8,362 bases of DNA from Thiotrichaceae bacterium (lineage in GTDB: Bacteria > Pseudomonadota > Gammaproteobacteria > Thiotrichales > Thiotrichaceae). The translations under genes and the position numbers were made by a program. Every line of letters starts with the position of its first letter. Position 1 is the stretch's first letter. This document shows, piece after piece, positions 1 to 4,446 of this stretch. Where the stretch lies: contig JALVDQ010000359.1 in the NCBI GenBank assembly GCA_027008885.1, positions 1 through 8,362 of the forward strand, given 5' to 3'. The notes beneath the pieces were generated by a model. It did no database searches. It worked only from the letters and a program-made list of their open reading frames with translations, and was not told where the DNA came from.

Positions 1-1
1 T

Positions 2-379
2 GCCATTATGCAAACACAACGACAATTTAGCGCACTGGACACGAATGGCAAAAAGACCCGTTTTATCCAGCAGGCAGTAATTGAGCTGGGTTTAAAAAAT
101 GTTAACGTAATTCAGGCAAGAATCGAAAACTGGCAGGCAGAGAACCGCTTTGACGCGATTATCAGCCGAGCCTTTGCATCCATCCATGACTTTGTCAATG
201 CTTCCTCAAGACACCTTGCGGAGGATGGCATTTTATACGCCATGAAAGGGCAGTTTCCCAAAGCAGAAATGGACTCCCTGCCAAAGGGATTCAAGCTAAA
301 ACAAACACATAAACTAAACGTTCCTTTTGTTGAAGGCGAACGTCATTTGCTTGAGATTAGAGCCTGGGAGTCTGTCTGA
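2..379 (+). CDS. rsmG: 16S rRNA (guanine-527-N7)-methyltransferase RsmG, 3' part (5' end outside window)
   Basis: RsmG uses S-adenosylmethionine to methylate N7 of G527 in 16S rRNA, in the cytoplasm. The reading frame is open to the left edge: codons for Ala-Ile precede the ATG at position 8, and they fit the strand just before the family's 'LD..GK..RF' segment. The ATG at 8 is therefore internal and the true start lies upstream. About 125 residues remain, which is the C-terminal 60% or so of a protein usually a little over 200 residues. Recognisable segments are LDTNGKKTRF, the ISRAFASIHDF block, the YAMKGQ block and the terminal GERHLLEIRA, all in the order seen in E. coli RsmG. In many bacteria rsmG is followed by parA/parB, but here it is followed by repeats and a convergent nirN-like gene. 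Its last 51 bp are found again at 690-740. The assignment is secure. Confidence 0.95.
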   Translation, partial: AIMQTQRQFSALDTNGKKTRFIQQAVIELGLKNVNVIQARIENWQAENRFDAIISRAFASIHDFVNASSRHLAEDGILYAMKGQFPKAEMDSLPKGFKLKQTHKLNVPFVEGERHLLEIRAWESV

Positions 380-462
380 GAATAGTGCCACGCTCTTGTC
401 GGGTTACACCAAGCTAACCTACAAAACTACCCATCCCCCCACTTTTTTATATATTTTCCGCG
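329..462 (+). repeat. Direct repeat copy 1: rsmG 3' end plus downstream flank
   Basis: This stretch covers the last 51 bp of rsmG, including its stop codon, plus about 83 bp of flank, and recurs at 690-837. The first 79 bp (329-407 against 690-768) differ at only three positions, 349, 371 and 392, all transitions. Beyond that the copies stay alignable, but copy 1 lacks 13 nt present in copy 2 (781-793) and its hairpin loop differs. Copy 1 ends in one of the 'ACCCATCCCCCC' elements (429-457) followed by CCGCG. Confidence 0.9.
429..457 (+). repeat. Dispersed C-run/T-run repeat, copy 1
   Basis: ACCCATCCCCCC is followed by a run of T and then an ATATTTT-like tail. The same arrangement is seen at 542-570, 804-834 and 8175-8203. 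It lies within the duplicated rsmG flank. Function is unknown. The T-run resembles a terminator tail but no strong stem sits directly before it. Confidence 0.7.
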
Positions 463-503
463 TGTGTTGATGAACAAAACACGGGAGCAATGCTTAAACG
501 TGC

Positions 504-541
504 TCTTCTGTCCTCTGTCATCAGTTCTCTGTCTTCTGATA
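504..541. repeat. Degenerate TCTGTC/CTCTGTC tract
   Basis: Short reiterations of TCTGTC, CTCTGTC and TTCTCTG give a pyrimidine-rich strand, read as GACAGA-type units on the minus strand. Related units appear at 6366-6376 (CAGAGGACAG) and around 8085-8100 (CAGAAGACGGAAGAC), so this is a dispersed, degenerate family and not a local microsatellite. Confidence 0.5.
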
Positions 542-570
542 ACCCATCCCCCCTGTTTTTTGCATATTTT
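542..570 (+). repeat. Dispersed C-run/T-run repeat, copy 2
   Basis: ACCCATCCCCCC, then TG and a T-run, then GCATATTTT. It matches 8175-8203 almost base for base across the whole unit although the two are 7.6 kb apart, and it is the clearest pair of the family in this window. Confidence 0.75.
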
Positions 571-595
571 GTGTAGTTGTGTTGTGTTGAGTTGC

Positions 596-663
596 GTAGG
601 GTTGGTGCAGCCATGCGGAACCAACCAAAACCTGGTTGGTTGCGTAAACTCCACCAACCCTAC
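596..663. repeat. Nested inverted repeat (68-bp hairpin element)
   Basis: The outer arms GTAGGGTTGGTG (596-607) and CACCAACCCTAC (652-663) are perfect 12-bp complements. An inner hairpin has 9-bp arms, AACCAACCA (619-627) and TGGTTGGTT (633-641), around a 5-nt loop. The layout resembles small non-autonomous palindromic repeats (REP or MITE-like) in intergenic DNA. There is no U-tract after it, so it is not a typical terminator. Confidence 0.7.
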
Positions 664-689
664 AATTGTTATCATGGTGCGGAATGTCG

Positions 690-740
690 GTTGAAGGCGA
701 ACGTCATTTACTTGAGATTAGAGCCTGGGAGCCTGTCTGA
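690..740 (+). pseudogene. Displaced copy of the rsmG 3' end (17 codons including stop)
   Basis: In frame, this stretch encodes VEGERHLLEIRAWEPV and a TGA stop. That is the C-terminus of the adjacent RsmG with Ser changed to Pro at the penultimate residue. The other nucleotide difference within it is synonymous (Leu codon TTG to TTA). No start codon or preceding rsmG sequence is attached, since homology stops abruptly at 690. It is an orphan 3' fragment, left either by insertion of DNA at the rsmG end or by recombination between strains. Confidence 0.85.
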
Positions 741-755
741 GAATAGTGCCACACT

Positions 756-789
756 CTTGTCGGGTTACGCTTGGGCTAACCCGACCTAC
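756..789 (+). repeat. REP-like palindrome, intact copy
   Basis: GTCGGGTTA (759-767) and TAACCCGAC (777-785) are perfect 9-bp arms around a 9-nt loop, followed by CTAC. A decayed copy sits at 395-421 in the first rsmG repeat, and an inverted diverged copy at 4187-4220. Elements of this shape are common intergenic palindromes in gammaproteobacteria, from family knowledge. No RAYT-type transposase is visible in the window. Confidence 0.7.
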
Positions 790-803
790 GGAACTACAAA
801 ACT

Positions 804-834
804 ACCCATCCCCCTGTTTTTTTTATATATTTTT
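804..834 (+). repeat. Dispersed C-run/T-run repeat, copy 3
   Basis: ACCCATCCCCCT, then G and a T-run, then an ATATATTTTT-like tail. It is the counterpart of 429-457 in the second rsmG-end repeat. It lies in the convergent gap downstream of nirN, where it could add little more than a weak T-tract on the plus strand. Confidence 0.7.
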
Positions 835-858
835 CGCGTAGCTTGGCAGTTTCCAGTT

Positions 859-2421
859 TTAATGACTGGTTCCTGATGAACGGGTGATTTTGTTATAGAC
901 GTTGTATTTGCCCACGGGTTTTTTCATGGGAATGCGTTTAACTTCTTTTAGTGTTTTGGCATCGTACACAACGATGGCACCATCCATATCCCAGATGCTG
1001 ACCAGTGCAAAGCGTCCGTCGCGGGTAAATTCTACATGCGCTGAGGTTTTTCCTGGGGAGGGGCGTAGTGTCCTGACGATTTTTAGCGTTTGTTTGTCAA
1101 TAACGTGCATGGCATCCCTGTCTTTGCCAAAAAATACGTCAACCCAGGCATAGGGTGAGTTTTCATGGCTGCGCATAAAAAAACCAGTTCCCAGAGTAGG
1201 GATTTTTTTGATGAGCTTCCAGCTTTTCATATCAATAATACTGACCACATTTTCTTTTAGATTGGGCGTTGCCAGCACGGTTTGATTACCGCGTTTCCAG
1301 GTTATGCCAGAGCTTAAATGCGGCATTCCGGGTATATCAAGGTCAGCTACCTTGCGCCCGAGATCAAGATCAACCACCTGTCCTTTTCCTTTTCTGGATG
1401 CGCTTAAGACAAAGACATAATCCTGGTCAAACAGAAAATCATCCATAATGTCTTTTAAATAAATTCGGCGAATGGGAAATTGCCTGACCTTAGCCTCACC
1501 AGAGTCTTTGCGATAGTCATGTACCCAGTTTCCGAAACCTGCAGGGGGTGGGTTTTGATAGCTGATCTCCCACAGTTCGGGGCTGTCTTTGAGTGCTACC
1601 ATAAAACTTTTGCGTGGTCTGGCGTCATACACGGCAGACACTCGTGAGGTTTTTCCCTGCTTGTCGAATACCGGAATAATCTTGACCAGGCTTAAATCAT
1701 TGGCATCCAGAATGACCAGTGTATTAGGCATGTAGTTACCCACAACAAGATAACGGTCATCACTGGAAATGGCACTGTTGCGGGCATTGATGCCGACACG
1801 GATTTCTGCCACCATTTTAAGCTGGTAGAGATCAAACTTGCTAATCCAGCCATCGCGTGAGGTAAAATAAACATAGCGCCCGGTGGAATTATATTTGGGA
1901 CCGCCATGCAAGCCAAAACGTGAGGGAAAACGGTAAATGGGCTCAAACTTGTCTCCATCCAAAACCGTTACATGGTGATCACCCGCTTCAACCACCAGAA
2001 AAATATTAAGCGGATCGGCATCAAAAACTGGTTTGCTGATATTTTTGTCAACGGGGTAGCTGATATGGCTGGCACGGATTTGTTTTTCACCCCACACAGG
2101 AGGCTGCTCCAGAGGTGTAAAAATATAGTCAAGCAGCGATTGAATTTGTGCCTTGCTGAGCTTTTTTGAGAAAGCCTGCATCTGCGTAGCGACCCGCCCT
2201 TCGGCGATTGTTTTGAAAGCCTTTTTTTTGTGCAAACGCTTTAGATTTGCAGGCAATAATGCAGGTCCACTGATTCCCAGACGATCTTTGCCATGACAGG
2301 CAGCACAGTGTTTCTGGTATAAAGCCTTTGCTTCGCTTAAATTGACTGTATTGGCAGTCGTCTCGGCAAGTAGCTGCCCCGAGAGTAAAATTCCGGCGAT
2401 GAAAAATATATATTTAAACAT
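859..2421 (-). CDS. nirN: NirN-like periplasmic cytochrome with C-terminal heme d1 (cd1-type) propeller domain
   Basis: From the ATG at 2421 the product is 520 residues. A signal peptide (FKYIFFIAGILLSGQLLA) comes first. Next is a monoheme cytochrome c domain with CAACH at residues 39-43 and a probable Met ligand at 81. A long d1-type eight-bladed propeller domain fills the rest. The LHGGPKYNSTGRYVYF stretch (His172) matches the position of the heme d1 proximal histidine of NirS. Of the two NirS active-site histidines, the one in the PH..G context is kept (His368) and the other is a Met-Asp-Asp stretch near residue 326, so this is not a nitrite reductase. The C-terminus KPVGKYNVYNKITRSSGTSH also fits NirN-type proteins. 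In Pseudomonas, NirN is the dihydro-heme d1 dehydrogenase that finishes heme d1. The start at 2421 gives a normal signal peptide. The upstream in-frame starts (2469 TTG, 2466 ATG) would add an acidic leader and lie within the FNR box. No clear Shine-Dalgarno is visible. NirN-like is firm, but the exact function is inferred. Confidence 0.8.
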   Translation of the reverse strand: MFKYIFFIAGILLSGQLLAETTANTVNLSEAKALYQKHCAACHGKDRLGISGPALLPANLKRLHKKKAFKTIAEGRVATQMQAFSKKLSKAQIQSLLDYIFTPLEQPPVWGEKQIRASHISYPVDKNISKPVFDADPLNIFLVVEAGDHHVTVLDGDKFEPIYRFPSRFGLHGGPKYNSTGRYVYFTSRDGWISKFDLYQLKMVAEIRVGINARNSAISSDDRYLVVGNYMPNTLVILDANDLSLVKIIPVFDKQGKTSRVSAVYDARPRKSFMVALKDSPELWEISYQNPPPAGFGNWVHDYRKDSGEAKVRQFPIRRIYLKDIMDDFLFDQDYVFVLSASRKGKGQVVDLDLGRKVADLDIPGMPHLSSGITWKRGNQTVLATPNLKENVVSIIDMKSWKLIKKIPTLGTGFFMRSHENSPYAWVDVFFGKDRDAMHVIDKQTLKIVRTLRPSPGKTSAHVEFTRDGRFALVSIWDMDGAIVVYDAKTLKEVKRIPMKKPVGKYNVYNKITRSSGTSH

Positions 2422-2455
2422 GGAGGCAGGGTACTCATCTTCTTTAAAAATACCT

Positions 2456-2469
2456 TTGATTCGCATCAA
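2456..2469. promoter_or_regulatory. FNR/Dnr-type operator in the nirN-like / triheme cytochrome divergent gap
   Basis: TTGATTCGCATCAA is a perfect TTGAT-N4-ATCAA palindrome. Its centre (2462.5) lies 65 bp before the triheme gene's ATG and 41 bp before the nirN-like ATG at 2421. It overlaps the alternative upstream nirN starts, which argues against those. The Dnr-like regulator encoded at 3434-4123 is the likely ligand, and FNR itself is an alternative. Confidence 0.8.
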
Positions 2470-2492
2470 TAACTGTTTATATTTTTATGCTT

Positions 2493-2505
2493 TAAAATTT
2501 CTTAT
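2493..2505 (+). promoter_or_regulatory. Predicted -10 element and start site for the triheme cytochrome gene
   Basis: TAAAAT (2493-2498) matches the -10 consensus at five of six positions. A start about 7 nt downstream (near 2505) puts the FNR box centre near -42, the classical class II activator position. The leader then runs about 23 nt and includes the Shine-Dalgarno AAGGGG at 2516-2521. This is inferred from sequence geometry only. Confidence 0.5.
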
Positions 2506-2527
2506 ATTTTCATAAAAGGGGTATCAA

Positions 2528-3379
2528 ATGATACGACTCTCCATGTTCTCTTTTTTTCTGCTTTTGATGCTACTGGGCAATACTATCCTGTTTGCTGACG
2601 AGCCAGAAGCATCTAAAATCATACTGCAACAGCCGCCCGCCTCGCTTAAACAATGGTATAAACCCGAGAACAAACGTAATGTCTGGCAGCATAATATGTT
2701 TAAGCTGCGGCGTGAATTGCAAGCCGTTGAGGAATATATGGCAGCAGGCGATCAGCCTCATACTGAAAAATGGGCGCTGGAATTGGTAAAACATTATAAA
2801 AAAATCGTCGATATGGTGCCAGAATGGGAAGATGAACTTGAGCTGGAATGGGCTGAAAAGTTGCAACTTTCTGCCAAACAGGGCGATTTTAAAGTTTTGA
2901 AAAAAGCCCTGAAAAAACTTAAAAACACTTGCAAGGGCTGTCATGGTGATTATCGGGCGCAGGTTGCGGCAATCTATCGAGCGCCTGATTTTAGTCAAAT
3001 TCATGTTTTGCTAAATGGCACTAATGCTAAAAATGGCGATAAAAAAAGCTATCGGGACTTTATGAAAATTCTGATGCGTGATCTTAATCGCATAAAAATT
3101 GCCAGCTCGGATGGTAATTTAGACAGGGCAAAACAGTCATTAAAGGCACTCAGGAAAGGTATTACCTTGCTTCGCTCCAGTTGCGATAACTGCCATAAGG
3201 GGGATGAGGCAAAAAACTATTATCTGGGGAATAAAGCCAGCAACTTGCTGGAAAAGCTCGATACTGCAATCAGCACTGGCAAAAGCGGGCGAGCACTGGG
3301 TGAATTTGCCGTGCAAGCTTGCGCTCATTGCCATGGCAGTCATCGAATCATTTATGATTTAAAATCCGGGCTTGAATAA
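2528..3379 (+). CDS. Secreted triheme c-type cytochrome with repeated helical CxxCH modules
   Basis: The product is 283 residues and starts at an ATG placed 6 nt after AAGGGG. A signal peptide (residues 1-23, cut likely at LFA|DE) sends it to the periplasm. Three heme c motifs are visible: CKGCH (135-139), CDNCH (219-223) and CAHCH (265-269). Each sits at the end of a lysine/leucine-rich helical segment of the kind 'aGD....l..al..L...C..CH', and the first (residues 50-145) recalls a cytochrome c'/c556 domain with its C-terminal heme motif. Two further, shorter copies of that module follow. I do not recognise a named family. It is transcribed divergently from the nirN-like gene and shares its FNR box, so it may be the electron acceptor or donor for that protein or for NorC. 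Tetraheme NirT or c554-type cytochromes are excluded by heme number and layout. Confidence 0.85.
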   Translation: MIRLSMFSFFLLLMLLGNTILFADEPEASKIILQQPPASLKQWYKPENKRNVWQHNMFKLRRELQAVEEYMAAGDQPHTEKWALELVKHYKKIVDMVPEWEDELELEWAEKLQLSAKQGDFKVLKKALKKLKNTCKGCHGDYRAQVAAIYRAPDFSQIHVLLNGTNAKNGDKKSYRDFMKILMRDLNRIKIASSDGNLDRAKQSLKALRKGITLLRSSCDNCHKGDEAKNYYLGNKASNLLEKLDTAISTGKSGRALGEFAVQACAHCHGSHRIIYDLKSGLE

Positions 3380-3388
3380 ATGAGCACG

Positions 3389-3433
3389 ACAAGCCTGAAT
3401 CGGTGGGGCATGAATCTCAGGCTTTCAGCTTGT
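3389..3433. terminator. Weak bidirectional stem between convergent genes
   Basis: AAGCCTGA (3391-3398) pairs with TCAGGCTT (3417-3424). An alternative outer pairing is ACAAGC (3389-3394) with GCTTGT (3428-3433). It occupies the 54-bp gap between the triheme cytochrome and regulator stop codons. There is no good U-tract on either side, so termination is plausible but not strongly supported. Confidence 0.4.
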
Positions 3434-4123
3434 TTAAATTGAAACAATACGGCGCAATTCAAGCGGATTTATCAGCACAATATGGCTGTCATGCACTTCC
3501 AGCAAACCCTCCTGGCACAGACGCTTGAGGGTTCTGGAAAGTGTTTCGGGGGTCACTGAAATACGCGAAGCGACTACATGCTTGGGAATGGAGAGGTTTA
3601 CTTCGGATCTGTCATTCATCTCTGGAGGGATGCCTTCAAGAAGAAAACTGATTAGACGATAGGTTGCATTGTGCAAGCTCAAGCGTTCTATCTCGCTAAT
3701 AAGATTATGTAAACGCAGGCTCAGTGTTGCCATTACCTTAAAACAGGTTTTAGGAGAGCCTTCGAGTATTTTGGTATAGGCATTTGCATTAATCCTGAGC
3801 ACTCTGGATTTTGCCAGAGCTGTTGCGTTTACGGGATAACCCGGAATCCCGCTGAAAATTATGGCTTCAGCAAACGTCATGCCTGGATTAATAATATCCA
3901 CTACTTTTTCAGTGCCTTCGAACGATAAGAGGCTTAATTTTATTTTGCCTGAAACAAGAAGAAAAAAGTCTTTTGCTTTGTCCTGCTGCCTGAACAGCAG
4001 ATCATCCGTATCTAAAGTACAAACACTAGTATGCTCCAAAACCTTTGAAAATTCAGCTTTTGTCAGATCCCGGAAAAGTGGGCACACTCGCATAGAATCT
4101 TGCAATATTTTCTCTAACTGCAT
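3434..4123 (-). CDS. Crp/Fnr-family transcription regulator, Dnr/NnrR-like (probable NO sensor)
   Basis: The product is 229 residues from the ATG at 4123, which has AAAGGA about 6 nt upstream. The longer open frame adds a 34-residue leader with no family resemblance. Residues 15-135 form the cyclic-nucleotide-binding-like beta barrel, with FFLLVSGKIKL and the NPGMTFAEAIIF roll. A dimer helix follows, then a Crp-type helix-turn-helix (about 175-210) with recognition helix TPETLSRTLKRL. Glu193, Ser196 and Arg197 make the ExxSR pattern that reads TTGAT half-sites in FNR and Dnr. The N-terminal cysteine cluster that holds the FNR iron-sulfur centre is absent (cysteines at 14, 35, 127 and 203), which favours the heme-using Dnr/NnrR group. 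It lies next to norCB, and two full TTGAT-N4-ATCAA boxes control its neighbours. NO sensing is inferred from family and context. Confidence 0.85.
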   Translation of the reverse strand: MQLEKILQDSMRVCPLFRDLTKAEFSKVLEHTSVCTLDTDDLLFRQQDKAKDFFLLVSGKIKLSLLSFEGTEKVVDIINPGMTFAEAIIFSGIPGYPVNATALAKSRVLRINANAYTKILEGSPKTCFKVMATLSLRLHNLISEIERLSLHNATYRLISFLLEGIPPEMNDRSEVNLSIPKHVVASRISVTPETLSRTLKRLCQEGLLEVHDSHIVLINPLELRRIVSI

Positions 4124-4136
4124 TTTTATCCTTTTT

Positions 4137-4164
4137 ATTATAGGAAATTGATTATAGGAAATTG
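4137..4164 (-). promoter_or_regulatory. Tandem 14-bp direct repeat carrying two perfect -10 hexamers for the regulator gene
   Basis: ATTATAGGAAATTG occurs twice, head to tail (4137-4150 and 4151-4164). On the minus strand each copy reads TATAAT, a perfect -10 hexamer, at 4142-4137 and 4156-4151. The nearer hexamer is only 14 nt from the start codon and overlaps the Shine-Dalgarno region, so the farther one is the likelier promoter. No convincing -35 is seen, which would fit an activated or weak promoter. Confidence 0.5.
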
Positions 4165-4186
4165 GTAGTGGTGAAAGCTGTGTTTT

Positions 4187-4220
4187 GTAAGTCAGGTTAG
4201 CCTCGGCGTAATCCGACAAG
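4187..4220 (-). repeat. REP-like palindrome, diverged inverted copy upstream of the regulator gene
   Basis: Read on the minus strand, this 34-bp stretch matches 756-789 at 28 of 34 positions. Arms are GTCAGGTTA (4191-4199) and TAATCCGAC (4209-4217) around a 9-nt loop. The element lies in the leader or promoter region of the Dnr-like gene, opposite in orientation to the copy after rsmG. Confidence 0.65.
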
Positions 4221-4225
4221 ATCAC

Positions 4226-4237
4226 GATATTAATATC
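4226..4237. promoter_or_regulatory. 12-bp perfect palindrome between regulator and norC
   Basis: GATATTAATATC is a perfect palindrome. On the plus strand it leads into ATCAA (4235-4239), half of an FNR-type box, while the partner half is degenerate. It could be a weak operator for the regulator gene, but A+T-rich palindromes of this size also arise by chance. Confidence 0.25.
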
Positions 4238-4283
4238 AAGTAAATCAACACTTTTAACCCATTATCAACCCATTACCGAAAAA

Positions 4284-4328
4284 TTGATCCCCCTGAAACT
4301 TGATGAAGCAATTTGATTGAGTTTCAGG
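4284..4328. promoter_or_regulatory. Inverted repeat with three TTGAT half-sites upstream of norC
   Basis: CCTGAAACT (4292-4300) and AGTTTCAGG (4320-4328) are perfect 9-bp arms 19 nt apart. TTGAT half-sites occur in direct orientation at 4284-4288, 4300-4304 and 4313-4317, inside or next to the arms. It lies about 40-85 bp upstream of the full FNR-type box. It may be an extra operator for a second regulator or an upstream activator site, and its function is unassigned. Confidence 0.4.
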
Positions 4329-4362
4329 TAATTTTGGACAGAGTGTTTATTCTAATTGTACG

Positions 4363-4378
4363 CTTGATAAACATCAAG
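4363..4378. promoter_or_regulatory. FNR/Dnr-type operator of norCB
   Basis: CTTGATAAACATCAAG is a perfect extended palindrome containing TTGAT-N4-ATCAA. Its centre (4370.5) is about 41-42 bp before the predicted start site near 4412, the class II position. Dnr/NnrR control of norCB through such boxes is well established in denitrifiers. Confidence 0.85.
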
Positions 4379-4400
4379 GACACTTCGTCTCAATTGACAC

Positions 4401-4412
4401 TAAAGTTCAGGC
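4401..4412 (+). promoter_or_regulatory. Predicted -10 element and start site of norCB
   Basis: TAAAGT (4401-4406) matches the -10 consensus at four of six positions, and the predicted start near 4412 gives a 35-nt leader. There is no -35 hexamer, as expected when the bound activator replaces it. Confidence 0.5.
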
Positions 4413-4446
4413 TGAACACAATTTTTTTTATGTGAGGAAATGCGCT

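Larger units (their letters stand above)
463..689. other. Non-coding repeat-rich segment between the two rsmG 3' copies
   Basis: These 227 bp hold no credible gene. Short open frames cross them but consist of low-complexity repeat sequence. Contents in order are: a TCTGT/CTCTGT-rich tract (504-541), a C-run/T-run repeat (542-570), a TTGTG-rich stretch (about 571-590) and a nested hairpin (596-663). This segment is the sequence gained between the two direct repeats, and it does not resemble the nirN-like DNA that follows copy 2. Confidence 0.6.
690..837 (+). repeat. Direct repeat copy 2: rsmG 3' end plus downstream flank
   Basis: This is the second copy of the 329-462 block, offset by 361 bp over its first 79 bp. 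It keeps an intact REP-like palindrome (759-785) and a 13-nt piece (781-793) missing from copy 1. It runs up to about 20 bp before the stop codon of the convergent nirN-like gene. Confidence 0.9.

Noticed and set aside
380..858. CRISPR array
   Set aside because: The repeats are few, of different families and unevenly spaced, with no regular repeat-spacer pattern and no cas genes.
464..876. Open frames of 76-99 codons on the plus strand across the repeat field, and an 82-codon frame on the minus strand at 427-675
   Set aside because: They are translations of low-complexity tracts, hairpins and the duplicated rsmG flank, without ribosome sites or protein-like composition.
859..2469. Cytochrome cd1 nitrite reductase (NirS) as the product of the d1-domain gene
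   Set aside because: One of the two active-site histidines is missing and the C-terminus and cytochrome domain fit NirN-type proteins better.
2570..3004. 144-codon minus-strand frame opposite the triheme cytochrome gene
   Set aside because: It is an antisense shadow of a gene with signal peptide, three CxxCH motifs and a good ribosome site.
4124..4225. 34-residue N-terminal extension of the Dnr-like regulator
   Set aside because: The extension includes the REP-like palindrome and the tandem -10 repeats, and a good Shine-Dalgarno stands before the ATG at 4123.
4226..4446. Sigma-54 promoter or NorR enhancer sites upstream of norC
   Set aside because: No GG-N10-GC type -24/-12 element with proper spacing was found, and the FNR-type box with a -10 explains the promoter better.
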